A DNA stretch of 12,862 bases from an uncultured Rubellimicrobium sp. (GTDB lineage: Bacteria; Pseudomonadota; Alphaproteobacteria; Rhodobacterales; Rhodobacteraceae): NCBI GenBank assembly GCA_902805995.1, contig CADCUU010000336.1:1-12862 (forward strand), in the 5' to 3' direction. A program made the position numbers and the translations under genes. This document shows positions 1 through 7,174 of this stretch, piece after piece (within the stretch, counting starts at the first letter, position 1; each line of letters opens with the position of its first letter). The notes under the pieces are model-generated. The model did not search any database and was not told where the DNA came from. It worked only from the letters and a program-made list of their open reading frames with translations.

Positions 1-239
1 TCTCTCTGCGCGAGGTGAACTGGCTCGGCGACGGCCCGCTGGAGGGAGAGCACGAGGTGCTGGTCCGCGTCCGCTCCACCCGTCAGCCCGTGCCTGCGCT
101 TCTGCGGCCCGTCCCGGGCGGGGCCGAAGTCACGCTGCTGTCGTCCGAAGAGGGCGTCGCGCCCGGACAGGCCTGCGTCTTCTACGCGCCGGAGGGGACG
201 CGGGTGCTGGGCGGCGGCTGGATCGCACGCGCGGCGTAG
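1..239 (+). CDS. mnmA: tRNA 2-thiouridine(34) synthase MnmA, C-terminal end (5' part outside window)
   Basis: This is the 3' end of a + strand gene. The frame is open from base 3 (S-L-R-E-V-N-W...) to the TAG at 237-239, so the GTG at 15 is an internal valine codon and not a start. MnmA uses ATP and persulfide sulfur to thiolate U34 of the tRNAs for Lys, Glu and Gln in the cytoplasm. The visible 79 residues match the C-terminal beta-barrel of that family: an EVNWLGD start, a [14 protein letters not shown] stretch, then the family-typical [15 protein letters not shown] and the closing RVLGGGWI. The catalytic cysteines and the PP-loop lie upstream and cannot be seen. The gene converges on lpxB, and its stop codon lies inside one arm of the palindromic element at 233-320, so the last few residues (ARAA) may come from that element. 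The family call is from motif recognition only. Confidence 0.9.
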   Translation, partial: SLREVNWLGDGPLEGEHEVLVRVRSTRQPVPALLRPVPGGAEVTLLSSEEGVAPGQACVFYAPEGTRVLGGGWIARAA

Positions 240-320
240 GGTGCCTGCTTGCACGCAACGCGCGACCGATCATGTACCCACCAGTTACATACCGGTGCGC
301 GCAAACACGCACCCTACGCC
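233..320. repeat. REP-like palindromic intergenic element between mnmA and lpxB
   Basis: A perfect 12-bp inverted repeat, GGCGTAGGGTGC at 233-244 and GCACCCTACGCC at 309-320, forms the outer arms. Pairing continues inward to 260/293 with single mismatches, giving 24 of 28 positions paired. The middle holds a second small stem, ATGTA (272-276) with TACAT (286-290). The whole stretch could fold into a long hairpin on either strand. Each outer arm carries TAG reading inward, and these are the actual stop codons of mnmA (237-239) and lpxB (316-314). No T-run follows the stem on either strand, so it is not a textbook Rho-independent terminator. It may still block transcription between the convergent genes. 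The GTAGGGTG... arm resembles palindromic repeats that recur between genes in many proteobacterial genomes; that resemblance is from memory. Confidence 0.7.
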
Positions 321-1462
321 CGCGCCAGAATCGCCCGCGCAGCACGCAGGCCCGGCGGGTCTCCGCTCCGCCCCAGCCGCTCCATCGTCAGCCGCATCGC
401 CTCCTGCTGCGCGTCCGGCGCGGCCATGACGTTGAGCAGCGATTCGGCAATGGGCCCGGGCTGGCAGGCCGGTCCCAGAAACTCCGGAACAGCCCGCGTG
501 CCGGAGACAATGTTCACCAGCGTCACGGTGTCGAGCCGCACCATCCGGCTGATGACCTGCCAGGACAGCCACGCCATGTCATAGGCCACGACCATCGGCG
601 TCCCCGCCGCCGCAAGCTCCAGCGACACCGTCCCCGACGCCGCGAGCGCCACGTCCGACGCCTTGAACGCCGCCCGCTTCATCGCCTGCGCGAGCGGGTC
701 GGCCCGGGGGACGAGCACCACCGGCTTCACGGGCCAACTGGCCGTCAACTCCTTCACCAGCTCCGCCACCGGCCCCGCCGCCGGAAGGACCACGCGGATG
801 TCGGGCCGTTGCGCGGCGACCAGCGCCATCGCCTCCCCGAATCGAACCGACAGCCGCTCCACCTCGCTTCTGCGCGAGCCGGGAAGCGCCAGGATCACGG
901 GGGCGTCCCCCAGGCCAAAGGTGTTCCGGAACGCGCGCGCCTCCTCTTCCGTGGCGACCGGCTCCGCCACGACGGGATGGCCCACGAAATCGCAGGGAAC
1001 GCCCTGAGCCTCCCAGAGCGGCGGCTCGAACGGAAAGAGCGCGAGGAGCTGGTCCGCCACGCCGCGCAGCTTCCTGGCGCGCCCCGGACGCCAAGCCCAG
1101 ATCGTCGGCGCGACATAATGCACGCAGCGGGTCGGCGACCCTGACGCCTTCACGGCCCTGGCGACGCGCAGGCCGAAATCGGGGCTGTCCACCGTCAGCA
1201 GGATGTCGGGCCGCGCCTCCCTCACCGCCTGCACCGTCTCATCGAGGCGGCGACGCAGGCTGCGGTAGTTGGCCAGCACCTCCGCCACGCCCATGACGCT
1301 GAGGTCCGACATGGGGAACCGGCTGCGAAGGCCCTCCGCCTCCATCGCCTCCCCGCCGATGCCGTCGAACTCCACGTCGGGCCGGATCTCGCGCAGCCCC
1401 GCCATGGCCGCCGCAGCAAGCCGGTCGCCCGAAGGCTCCCCCGCCACGAAGAACACCTTCAT
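314..1462 (-). CDS. lpxB: Lipid-A-disaccharide synthase LpxB
   Basis: LpxB is a peripheral inner-membrane glycosyltransferase (family GT19). It joins UDP-2,3-diacylglucosamine to lipid X to make the lipid A disaccharide. The 382-residue product has the same length as E. coli LpxB. It shows the N-terminal GEPSGD (residues 8-13), VDSPDFGLRVA (91-101), APTIWAWRPGRA (118-129), the LPGSRRSEV turn (193-201) that begins the C-terminal nucleotide-binding half, and the ASGTVSLELAAAGTPMV stretch of the donor site. The ATG overlaps the lpxI stop in an ATGA arrangement (1459-1462), which points to coupled translation. It is the last gene of the lipid A cluster, and its substrate comes directly from the product of its neighbour lpxI. 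The stop codon falls in the palindromic element at 233-320. The identification is firm. Confidence 0.97.
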   Translation of the reverse strand: MKVFFVAGEPSGDRLAAAAMAGLREIRPDVEFDGIGGEAMEAEGLRSRFPMSDLSVMGVAEVLANYRSLRRRLDETVQAVREARPDILLTVDSPDFGLRVARAVKASGSPTRCVHYVAPTIWAWRPGRARKLRGVADQLLALFPFEPPLWEAQGVPCDFVGHPVVAEPVATEEEARAFRNTFGLGDAPVILALPGSRRSEVERLSVRFGEAMALVAAQRPDIRVVLPAAGPVAELVKELTASWPVKPVVLVPRADPLAQAMKRAAFKASDVALAASGTVSLELAAAGTPMVVAYDMAWLSWQVISRMVRLDTVTLVNIVSGTRAVPEFLGPACQPGPIAESLLNVMAAPDAQQEAMRLTMERLGRSGDPPGLRAARAILARA

Positions 1463-2262
1463 GGCCCGGGCTCTCGGACCCAGAGCACCATCCCGGCGGC
1501 ACCGGACAGGGCGGCGCAGTCGGGCCGCCGCATGACCATGACGCCCCCTGCCTCGACCACGATGGCCGAGATGCCGGATTCGCGGGCGTGGTGGATGGTC
1601 TGGGGCCCGATCACCGGCAGGTCCACGCGCCGCTCCTGCCCTCGCTTGGGCGCCTTGAAGAACAGCGCGCCCTCGGCCACGCCCTTGACGCTGCGCAGCA
1701 TGAAGTCGGTCCCAGGCCCCGCCTCGACCGCGAGTACCTGACCGCCCCGTACGACGACGCCCTGCCCTACATCCGCGGGCGCGATGATGCGGTGCACCAT
1801 CTCAGCCCGCGCGGCATCGGCCTCGTGCCTGGCGGTCGGACGCGCGGCGGACAGAAGCCCGGATGGCGGCAGGAGATCGGGCACGAGGTCATGCGCGGCG
1901 AGTACGCCAAAGCCCGCTTCCTCGAAAATCGACAGCACCACGCGCAACGCGCCGTCGTCGCCCTGTCCCAAGGCCCCCATCAGGCGCGGGACGAGCGGCA
2001 TCGTCGCCGCATCGATCTGCGCGGGATCGACCCCGGGCCGCGCAATGCCGCCGGAAAAGCAGACTTCCCCCACGCCCCGATCGCCAAGGCGATGCAGTAG
2101 CGTGCCCAGATGTTCCACCCGGAACGCCAGGGGCTCGCCCGGGGGCGGGTCGAAGTCCGTGCGATGGCCCAGCACGCAGATCACGAACGGCTCGCCACGC
2201 GCGCGCAGCGTGTTGGCGATCTGCGCCGTCAGCGGGTCGAGGCTGCCGATAAGGGCGATCAT
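1459..2262 (-). CDS. lpxI: UDP-2,3-diacylglucosamine diphosphatase LpxI
   Basis: LpxI (DUF1009) hydrolyses UDP-2,3-diacylglucosamine to lipid X and UMP on the cytoplasmic side of the inner membrane. It replaces LpxH in most alphaproteobacteria. The 267-residue product has the family architecture: an N-terminal half starting [11 protein letters not shown] with VCFSGGIARP (67-76), and a C-terminal half with GQGVVVRGGQVLAVEAGPGTD. The latter half also has VDLPVIGPQTI (213-223), whose Asp214 is probably the conserved catalytic-region aspartate, and IVVEAGGVMVM (234-244). It overlaps lpxA by 4 bp (ATGA, 2259-2262) and lpxB by 4 bp, so lpxA, lpxI and lpxB supply consecutive cytoplasmic lipid A steps and are probably translated as a coupled set. 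No metallophosphoesterase (LpxH) motifs are present, which fits LpxI. The role of Asp214 is inferred from the family; the name is secure. Confidence 0.95.
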   Translation of the reverse strand: MIALIGSLDPLTAQIANTLRARGEPFVICVLGHRTDFDPPPGEPLAFRVEHLGTLLHRLGDRGVGEVCFSGGIARPGVDPAQIDAATMPLVPRLMGALGQGDDGALRVVLSIFEEAGFGVLAAHDLVPDLLPPSGLLSAARPTARHEADAARAEMVHRIIAPADVGQGVVVRGGQVLAVEAGPGTDFMLRSVKGVAEGALFFKAPKRGQERRVDLPVIGPQTIHHARESGISAIVVEAGGVMVMRRPDCAALSGAAGMVLWVREPGP

Positions 2263-3035
2263 CTGGGCGTCAGGAACTGACGGTCCGAGGCGGCCAGCAC
2301 GAACTCGGCCAGCTCCCGCACGAGCGCGCTGTCGTCCGCGCCCAAGGCCGCCGCACGCTCCTGAAACGCACCCTCGCCGTCGCGCAGGCCCGCATAGGCC
2401 GCCCGCAACGCGGAGATATCCTCGCGCGGCACGCCACGTCGGCGCAGCCCCACGAGGTTCAGCCCATCGAGCTCCCCCCGGGGCCCCTGGATCAGGCCGT
2501 GGGGGATGACGTCATGCGTGACCATGGCCAGCGCGCCGATCATCGCGCCTCGCCCGATGCGCACCCATTGGTGGATACCCGCGAGTCCGCCGATCACCAC
2601 GTCGTCGCCGATCACGCAGTGGCCCGCGATGGCCGCCGAATTTGCCACGATCACGCGGTCGCCCACCTGCGCGTCATGCGCCACATGACACCCCGCCATG
2701 AAGAGGCCGCCATCGCCCACCCGCGTCTCCCCCCCACCACCGGCCGTGCCGAGGTTCATGGTCACATGCTCGCGGATGCGGTTGCGCGCACCGATGCGAA
2801 GCCGCGTCCGCTCGCCCGCGTATTTCAGGTCCTGCGGAACCTCGCCCAGAACGGCGAACGGAAAGACGAGCGTGCCCGCACCGATCTCGGTGTCCCCCTG
2901 CACCACGACATGGGACTTGAGCACGACGCCGTCGCCCAGCACGACCTCGGGGCCGACCACGCAAAAGGGGCCAATCTCCACCCCTTCGCCCAGCCGCGCG
3001 CCAGGATCGACATGGGCCGTAGGATGGACGCTCAT
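2259..3035 (-). CDS. lpxA: Acyl-ACP--UDP-N-acetylglucosamine O-acyltransferase LpxA
   Basis: LpxA catalyses the first step of lipid A synthesis, moving a 3-hydroxyacyl chain from ACP to the 3-OH of UDP-GlcNAc. The 258-residue product (E. coli 262) is mostly left-handed beta-helix hexapeptide repeats, starting [20 protein letters not shown]. It has the catalytic AGCHVAHDA segment with His120 as the likely general base and His117 nearby. The helical C-terminal domain begins about [12 protein letters not shown] (191-202). The start is the ATG at 3035, which overlaps the fabZ TGA in an ATGA. The frame stays open much further upstream (to 3959), but that extension overlaps fabZ and ompH and has no LpxA character, so I reject it. 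The acyl chain-length ruler region (about 165-175, [10 protein letters not shown]) differs from E. coli. A shorter acyl preference is possible but cannot be read off with certainty. Confidence 0.96.
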   Translation of the reverse strand: MSVHPTAHVDPGARLGEGVEIGPFCVVGPEVVLGDGVVLKSHVVVQGDTEIGAGTLVFPFAVLGEVPQDLKYAGERTRLRIGARNRIREHVTMNLGTAGGGGETRVGDGGLFMAGCHVAHDAQVGDRVIVANSAAIAGHCVIGDDVVIGGLAGIHQWVRIGRGAMIGALAMVTHDVIPHGLIQGPRGELDGLNLVGLRRRGVPREDISALRAAYAGLRDGEGAFQERAAALGADDSALVRELAEFVLAASDRQFLTPR

Positions 3036-3514
3036 GCGCCCTTCAGGTCCATCATGGCGGTGAACTCGGCCTCGGCCGCAAGCTCCCCATCCACCGTGGC
3101 GGTGCCGCGGAACCGCCAGACCTTGCCCCCGGGCTTGCCCCGCAGGGTCTCCACATCCATCAGAAGCTGGTCGCCGGGCACGACCTTGCGGCGGAACTTC
3201 ACCCCGTCGATGGCCATGAAGTAAATGCCCAGGCTGCGATCCACAAAGCCCATGGACGCGCCGATCATCACGCCCGCCGTCTGGGCCATGGCCTCGACGA
3301 TGGTGACGCCGGGCATCACAGGCTCTCCGGGGAAGTGGCCCTGGAAATGCGGCTCGTTGATGGACACGTTCTTGATCCCCTGCGCGCGCTGCGTGCCTTC
3401 GATGTTGCGGACGCGGTCCACGAGGAGGAACGGGTAGCGATGCGGCAGGATGCGCTGGATCAGGTGGATATCGGCCTCGGTGACGGGCGCTGCTGCGTCC
3501 TGAGACTGGTCCAT
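3032..3514 (-). CDS. fabZ: 3-hydroxyacyl-[ACP] dehydratase FabZ
   Basis: FabZ dehydrates 3-hydroxyacyl-ACP to trans-2-enoyl-ACP in fatty acid elongation and competes with LpxA for the same 3-hydroxyacyl-ACP pool. The 160-residue protein is a single hot-dog domain. It has [14 protein letters not shown] (22-35) and the active-site stretch [15 protein letters not shown], with catalytic His60 and Glu74 (in IVEAMAQ). Later segments [13 protein letters not shown] and [14 protein letters not shown] are typical. The ATG at 3514 is preceded by a GGGGG Shine-Dalgarno stretch about 8 nt upstream. Unlike the genes around it, it is separated from the gene before it (ompH) by 71 bp. lpxD, which often lies at this spot in other Gram-negatives, is missing. 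The TGA overlaps the lpxA ATG by 4 bp. Confidence 0.97.
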   Translation of the reverse strand: MDQSQDAAAPVTEADIHLIQRILPHRYPFLLVDRVRNIEGTQRAQGIKNVSINEPHFQGHFPGEPVMPGVTIVEAMAQTAGVMIGASMGFVDRSLGIYFMAIDGVKFRRKVVPGDQLLMDVETLRGKPGGKVWRFRGTATVDGELAAEAEFTAMMDLKGA

Positions 3515-3585
3515 AGCTGCATCCCCCTGCCTGATTGCCCGGCCTGCCTAGCAACAGGCTCCCCTTGCCGCAAGCTGGCAGGAGG

Positions 3586-4440
3586 TCAGTCCGCGCGGGG
3601 GACTGCGGGCGGCACCGCGGGAATGCCGGCGCCCGGCTCGGAGCCTGTGGGTTCCGGCCGTTGGGCACGCCCCGGCTCAGGGCCAACGGCCTCCGGCACC
3701 TCGTCAGAATTCGTGGCAGTTCCAGTGGGCTCGGGCCCTTGGGCAGGCTCCGTCCCGTTCGCTGGACCTGAACCATCCATTGGCCCCACCCCGTCCAACG
3801 AACCCGTCCCGTCCACAGGCGTCGGCGCCTCCCCGGAAGGCGTCTCTTCTTCGGGGGCGGGCGTCTCGCCAGCGCTAGGAGTTCCCCCGGCGGGCGCGCC
3901 CTCACCCGTCCCGATCTGCGCGTCGATGGCGGCGATGGCCTCGTCGGTGATCTCCACAAGGCCCGCGCTCAGGATCACCTGCCGCCGCTCAAGGAGCACC
4001 GCCGCGCCGCTGTCGATCATCAGTTGCGCAAGGACAGGAGTCACAGTGTTGAGGAACTCGCCACGCGACAGCGACACGGCCTCCTCCAGCTCGCGCTCCT
4101 TGGCGTCCTGCTCGGCCCGGATGCCTTGCACGCGCTCGTCGAAGGCCTCGGCCTCGGCGCGGAACGCGTCCACCTCCATCGTCGGGCGCAGTTCCGTCAG
4201 GCGGCGCTCCTCATCGGTCAGCTGCACGCGAAGGCGCTCGTTCTCGGCCGCAAACGCTTCGGCCCGAAGGCGCAGCTCCTCATTCAGGCTGCGCCCATAC
4301 TGCGTCTCGGCCAACAGGCGGTCCGTATCGATGGTCAGGATCGGGCTGCGCACCTGCCCCATCGACAGGTCCTCCTGGGCCGGCGCCACAAGGGGCGCCA
4401 GCGCGAGGACAAGGGCCACCATCCAGCCCCGGGCGCGCAT
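3586..4440 (-). CDS. OmpH/Skp-family periplasmic chaperone with long Pro/Gly/Glu-rich C-terminal tail
   Basis: Skp/OmpH proteins are periplasmic trimeric chaperones that hold unfolded outer-membrane proteins on their way to BamA. Residues 1-21 look like a Sec signal peptide (MRARGWMVALVLALAP, then an APA cleavage site). Residues about 30-175 are the OmpH domain: SPILTIDTDRLLAETQYG, a charged alpha-helical coiled-coil stretch (about 48-125), and VTPVLAQLMIDSGAAVLLERRQVIL (133-157), where the core folds back. Skp proteins are usually about 160-200 residues. This one is 284, with an extra tail of about 105 residues rich in Pro, Gly, Glu and Thr that has no predicted fold and contains five hexapeptide repeats (209-238). 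The ATG shares one base with the bamA stop (TGATG at 4438-4442), so translation is probably coupled to its client partner bamA. The family assignment is strong; skp orthology is likely. The role of the tail is unknown. Confidence 0.9.
   Translation of the reverse strand: MRARGWMVALVLALAPLVAPAQEDLSMGQVRSPILTIDTDRLLAETQYGRSLNEELRLRAEAFAAENERLRVQLTDEERRLTELRPTMEVDAFRAEAEAFDERVQGIRAEQDAKERELEEAVSLSRGEFLNTVTPVLAQLMIDSGAAVLLERRQVILSAGLVEITDEAIAAIDAQIGTGEGAPAGGTPSAGETPAPEEETPSGEAPTPVDGTGSLDGVGPMDGSGPANGTEPAQGPEPTGTATNSDEVPEAVGPEPGRAQRPEPTGSEPGAGIPAVPPAVPRAD
3727..3816 (-). repeat. Five degenerate 18-bp tandem repeats inside the ompH tail
   Basis: Codons 209-238 of the OmpH-like gene read as five six-residue units: VDGTGS, LDGVGP, MDGSGP, ANGTEP, AQGPEP. 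The pattern is x-[D/N/Q]-G-x-[G/E]-[P/S]. Each unit is 18 bp, in frame, so gain or loss of a unit would lengthen or shorten the tail without a frameshift. The DNA copies have diverged, which suggests an old expansion. Looser TP/GE-rich units lie just upstream (residues 187-208). Confidence 0.7.
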
Positions 4441-6770
4441 CAGAAGCGCGTCGAAACCGAGATGTCGAAGTTCTCCGGTTCGTCGAACTCCTCGACCTGC
4501 AAGGGTTCGGTGAAGTTGAACCGCAGCGGGCCGAGAGGCGTGTTGGCGAAGATCGACAAGCCAATCACTGCCCGCGGCGTGAAGTCGTCATAGGCGATGC
4601 GGGAGTCGAACTCCTCCGGCGCGCCCACATCCCAGACCGAGCCGTAGTCGACGAAGGCCCCGCCCGAGATGCCGTACTCCTCCGGCACCGGTAGCGGGAA
4701 CTCGGTCTCTAGCCGGAGCACCGCATAGGCGTTGCCCCCCAGCGCGTCGCCGGTCACCGGATCCCCGTCCGCATCGATGGAGGCCACGTCGCGCGGGCCG
4801 ATGCCGCCCCGCCGGAAACCGCGCATCACGTTGGACCCTAGGAAGAACCGGTCCGTCACGCGGCTGTTCCCATCCTGGAAGTCAAGGTAGCCACCTTCCA
4901 GCGTCGCGCGAAGAGTGACCTCTTCACCAAAGACGCGCGTCTCGGCCGAAGCAAGGCCCGTCGTTTGGAAATAGGTGCTGTCCCCAACTCCGTATTCCTG
5001 GCTGAACCGGAGACGGAAATCGCTCGCGCTGTCGAGCCCGCCACGCCGCGTATCGAAGGTGTAGGTGTAGCCCAGGACGTTGTTGAGCCGCCCCCCCTCC
5101 TCGACCTCGGCCTCGATGATGGGGCTCACATCCTCCGACACGTCGGTGATGTCGCTGTAATCCAGGGCGTAGAAGACGTTCAGTCGGCCACGCTCGCTCA
5201 CCGGGAAACCCAAAGAGGGCGAGATGCGCGCCTGATCCGTGTCATAGAGCGCGGAGGCATTGTTCGTCTGGCGGTAGTCGAGCTCGAATCCCAGCTCAAG
5301 GTCGCGGCCCAGGAACTGCGGCTCGGTGAACTCCAGCGACAGGACACGGTCGTCACGCCCGGTGGAGATCTCCGCCGAAAGCGCCTGCCCGCGGCCAAGG
5401 AAATTGTCCTCGGAGAAGGCGGCGACCAGGGCCGCGCCACCATCGCTAGAATAGTTGACGCCAAAGGACAGCGTGCCGGTCGGTTGCTCTTCGACGTTCA
5501 CGTCGATGACCACCTGATCGGGGGAGGAGCCCTCCCGCGCCTCGACCTCGGCGTCGGCGAAATACCCCAGCGCGCGGATCCGCTCGGCCGATTCGCGGAT
5601 CTCGCGCGGGTTGAACGGATCGCCTTCGATCGCGCGAAACTGGGACCGGATCACGCGGTCCAGCGTGGTCGCGTTGCCCTCGATGTCGATGCGCTCCACG
5701 AAGATGCGCTCCCCCGGCACAAGGGCGTATTCGACGTTCAGCAGCAGCCCCCGCTCGTCCCGGGTGATCCGCGGCTCCACCCGCACGAAGTCGACGCCCT
5801 CGCGCAGCGCGAGCCCCTCGATCCGGGCGATGTCGTTCTCGATGGCCACGGGCGAATAGACGTCGCCACGGCTCACCTGGATTGCCTGGCCGAACAGCGC
5901 CGGGCTCGCCTCGGGCACGGTGCTCGTGACGGTCACCCGGCCGATCCCGAAGCGCTGGCCTTCACGGATGTTGAACGTGATGAGGTAGGCGTCACGCTCC
6001 CGCGTGAGGTTCACGTCCGCATTCTCCACCACGGCGTCGGCATAGCCGCGCGAGCGGTAGAAGTCCGTCAGGAGCTGCCGGTCGAGCTCGATCCGCTCGG
6101 CCACGAAGGTGTCGCTCTGGAGGACCTGCCGCAGCAGGCCCGCCTGCCGCGTTTCCAGCACGTTGCGCAGCCGCCGTTCCGAGAACTCGCGGTTGCCCAC
6201 AAAGGAGATGCGCTCCACCTCCGTGATGCCGCCTTCGTTGACCTGGAAGACGAGGTCCACGGTGCCGCCTTCGCGCCGGATGATCGCGGGGACCACTACG
6301 GCGTTGACGCGGCCCGCATTGACATAGGCCTGCGCGATGGCGGCCGTGTCCTGCTCGGCCTGCGTGGGCGAGTAGACTCGCCGCTCCACCGAGCCCACGA
6401 GCTCGGCAAGCTCCGTGTCCGAAAGGACCGAGTTGCCTTCAAAGTTGATGCGGCTCACCACCGGCCATTCCTGGACCCGGATCACGAGGGTGCCGCCCTC
6501 CGGCACGACCTCCACCGTCTCGAAGAGGCCCGAGTCGCGGATTGCCTGCGCCGCGTCGTTGAGTTGCCCCGCCGTGACGGGCTCACCTTGCGTGATCCCG
6601 GCCTGCGCGAGGATCGTGCTCGTCTGGATGCGCTGGTTCCCCTCGACCCTCACCGAGCCGAAGCTGTAGTTCTGGGCCCAAAGGGCGATCGGTGCCGCCG
6701 TCACGAGCAGGAGGCCGACCACGCCGCCGCGCAAGCCCGCGCTTTTCATGCGCCAACGCGATCCGCTCAT
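4440..6770 (-). CDS. bamA: Outer membrane protein assembly factor BamA
   Basis: BamA (Omp85 family) is the central outer-membrane subunit of the BAM complex, which folds and inserts beta-barrel proteins. From the N-terminus one sees a signal peptide (GGVVGLLLVTAAPIALWAQ), then five POTRA-like units beginning with NYSFGSVRVEGNQRI, each about 70-90 residues with VEGN/FVGN/IEGN strand turns. A C-terminal 16-strand barrel domain follows, with the conserved VMRGFRRGGIGPRD loop and the end DISVSTRF, whose terminal Phe is the usual barrel-assembly signal. I choose the ATG at 6770 (776 residues). An ATG at 6818 is in frame but lies inside the probable promoter (6806-6834). An ATG at 6749 starting MKSAGLRGG is an equally reasonable signal-peptide start, and neither has a strong ribosome binding site. 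The stop overlaps the ompH ATG by one base. The family call is certain; the exact start is not. Confidence 0.95.
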   Translation of the reverse strand: MSGSRWRMKSAGLRGGVVGLLLVTAAPIALWAQNYSFGSVRVEGNQRIQTSTILAQAGITQGEPVTAGQLNDAAQAIRDSGLFETVEVVPEGGTLVIRVQEWPVVSRINFEGNSVLSDTELAELVGSVERRVYSPTQAEQDTAAIAQAYVNAGRVNAVVVPAIIRREGGTVDLVFQVNEGGITEVERISFVGNREFSERRLRNVLETRQAGLLRQVLQSDTFVAERIELDRQLLTDFYRSRGYADAVVENADVNLTRERDAYLITFNIREGQRFGIGRVTVTSTVPEASPALFGQAIQVSRGDVYSPVAIENDIARIEGLALREGVDFVRVEPRITRDERGLLLNVEYALVPGERIFVERIDIEGNATTLDRVIRSQFRAIEGDPFNPREIRESAERIRALGYFADAEVEAREGSSPDQVVIDVNVEEQPTGTLSFGVNYSSDGGAALVAAFSEDNFLGRGQALSAEISTGRDDRVLSLEFTEPQFLGRDLELGFELDYRQTNNASALYDTDQARISPSLGFPVSERGRLNVFYALDYSDITDVSEDVSPIIEAEVEEGGRLNNVLGYTYTFDTRRGGLDSASDFRLRFSQEYGVGDSTYFQTTGLASAETRVFGEEVTLRATLEGGYLDFQDGNSRVTDRFFLGSNVMRGFRRGGIGPRDVASIDADGDPVTGDALGGNAYAVLRLETEFPLPVPEEYGISGGAFVDYGSVWDVGAPEEFDSRIAYDDFTPRAVIGLSIFANTPLGPLRFNFTEPLQVEEFDEPENFDISVSTRF

Positions 6771-6805
6771 CTCCACCGCCCGCTTCTTTTGTTTGCTCTC
6801 CGCGA

Positions 6806-6834
6806 GGCGTAGCGGCATCCCGGGGCCTTGTCAA
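6806..6834 (-). promoter_or_regulatory. Probable sigma-70-type promoter for bamA-ompH-fabZ-lpxA-lpxI-lpxB
   Basis: On the - strand a perfect TTGACA (6834-6829) is followed after exactly 17 bases by TACGCC (6811-6806). In alphaproteobacteria the -35 box is often better conserved than the -10, so the weak -10 is acceptable. The start of transcription would fall near 6799, giving a leader of about 30 nt to the ATG at 6770. This placement argues against the in-frame ATG at 6818 as the bamA start. Confidence 0.45.
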
Positions 6835-6871
6835 AACCGACCGCGCCGGTGCCGTCAGTTTCACGCGGGAC

Positions 6872-6896
6872 CGAGGAACGCGCGCCACGTTCCTCG
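6872..6896. repeat. 9-bp perfect inverted repeat upstream of the bamA promoter
   Basis: CGAGGAACG (6872-6880) and CGTTCCTCG (6888-6896) are exact reverse complements with a 7-bp spacer. The element sits between the small membrane protein gene and the bamA -35 box, 37 bp upstream of the latter. Neither strand has a T-run after the stem, so it does not look like a classical terminator. It could be an operator for a dimeric regulator or an RNA hairpin at the end of the rseP transcript. The rest of 6835-6988 shows only short GC-rich stems (for example GGCCCG/CGGGCC at 6924-6950) and no further gene. Confidence 0.6.
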
Positions 6897-6988
6897 AAAA
6901 CCGGCGGCGCGCGATGGCTGACAGGCCCGGCAGCTATTCCGGCGCGGGCCCTCACGGTCTGGCGAATGTCGCATTGAGTGAAGCCGCG

Positions 6989-7123
6989 TCAACGCGGATC
7001 GGGCATCCCGAACCAGACGCCCACGAGCAGCGCCACAATCACCGCGGCGAGGCCCAGGAAACGGTCTCGGCTGAGATTGACGAGGACGGTCAGCCCCCGC
7101 GCGTTCGCCATGATCGTCTGCAT
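6989..7123 (-). CDS. Small single-helix membrane protein, 44 residues, uncharacterised
   Basis: A 44-codon frame starts at ATG 7123 and ends at TGA 6989. It is preceded by a strong Shine-Dalgarno, AGAAGGGGG (7136-7128), four bases from the ATG. The second Met (codon 5, 7111) is too far from that site. The protein begins MQTIMANARGLTVLVNLSRD, followed by one hydrophobic segment (about residues 22-39, FLGLAAVIVALLVGVWFG), then MPDPR. The positive residues before the helix (Arg9, Arg19, Arg21) suggest an N-in single-pass inner-membrane protein. It lies 70 bp after rseP on the same strand and before bamA. This could mean a shared transcript with rseP and a link to envelope functions, but that is inference from position. 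I do not recognise a named family. It is short enough to be skipped by gene finders. Confidence 0.7.
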   Translation of the reverse strand: MQTIMANARGLTVLVNLSRDRFLGLAAVIVALLVGVWFGMPDPR

Positions 7124-7174
7124 GGAACCCCCTTCTGGTCAGGGTCCGCGATAACAGGCGATCGTGGCGCAACA

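Noticed and set aside
294..313. Short GGTGCG/CGCACC hairpin as a simple Rho-independent terminator of lpxB or mnmA
   Set aside because: There is no T-run on either strand, and the longer palindrome at 233-320 explains these bases better.
3036..3959. Upstream extension of the lpxA frame that would give a 566-residue fusion
   Set aside because: The extra part overlaps fabZ and ompH in another frame and is low-complexity; the LpxA fold begins at the ATG at 3035.
4965..6812. Long open frame of 615 codons on the + strand opposite bamA
   Set aside because: It is antisense to a certain gene. High-GC codon use leaves the opposite strand free of stops. The translation is rich in R, H, D and L without recognisable domains.
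6872..6896. GGAAC ... CGTT within the dyad as an EcfG-type general stress promoter
   Set aside because: The two parts are only 8 bases apart, and such promoters need about 16-17.
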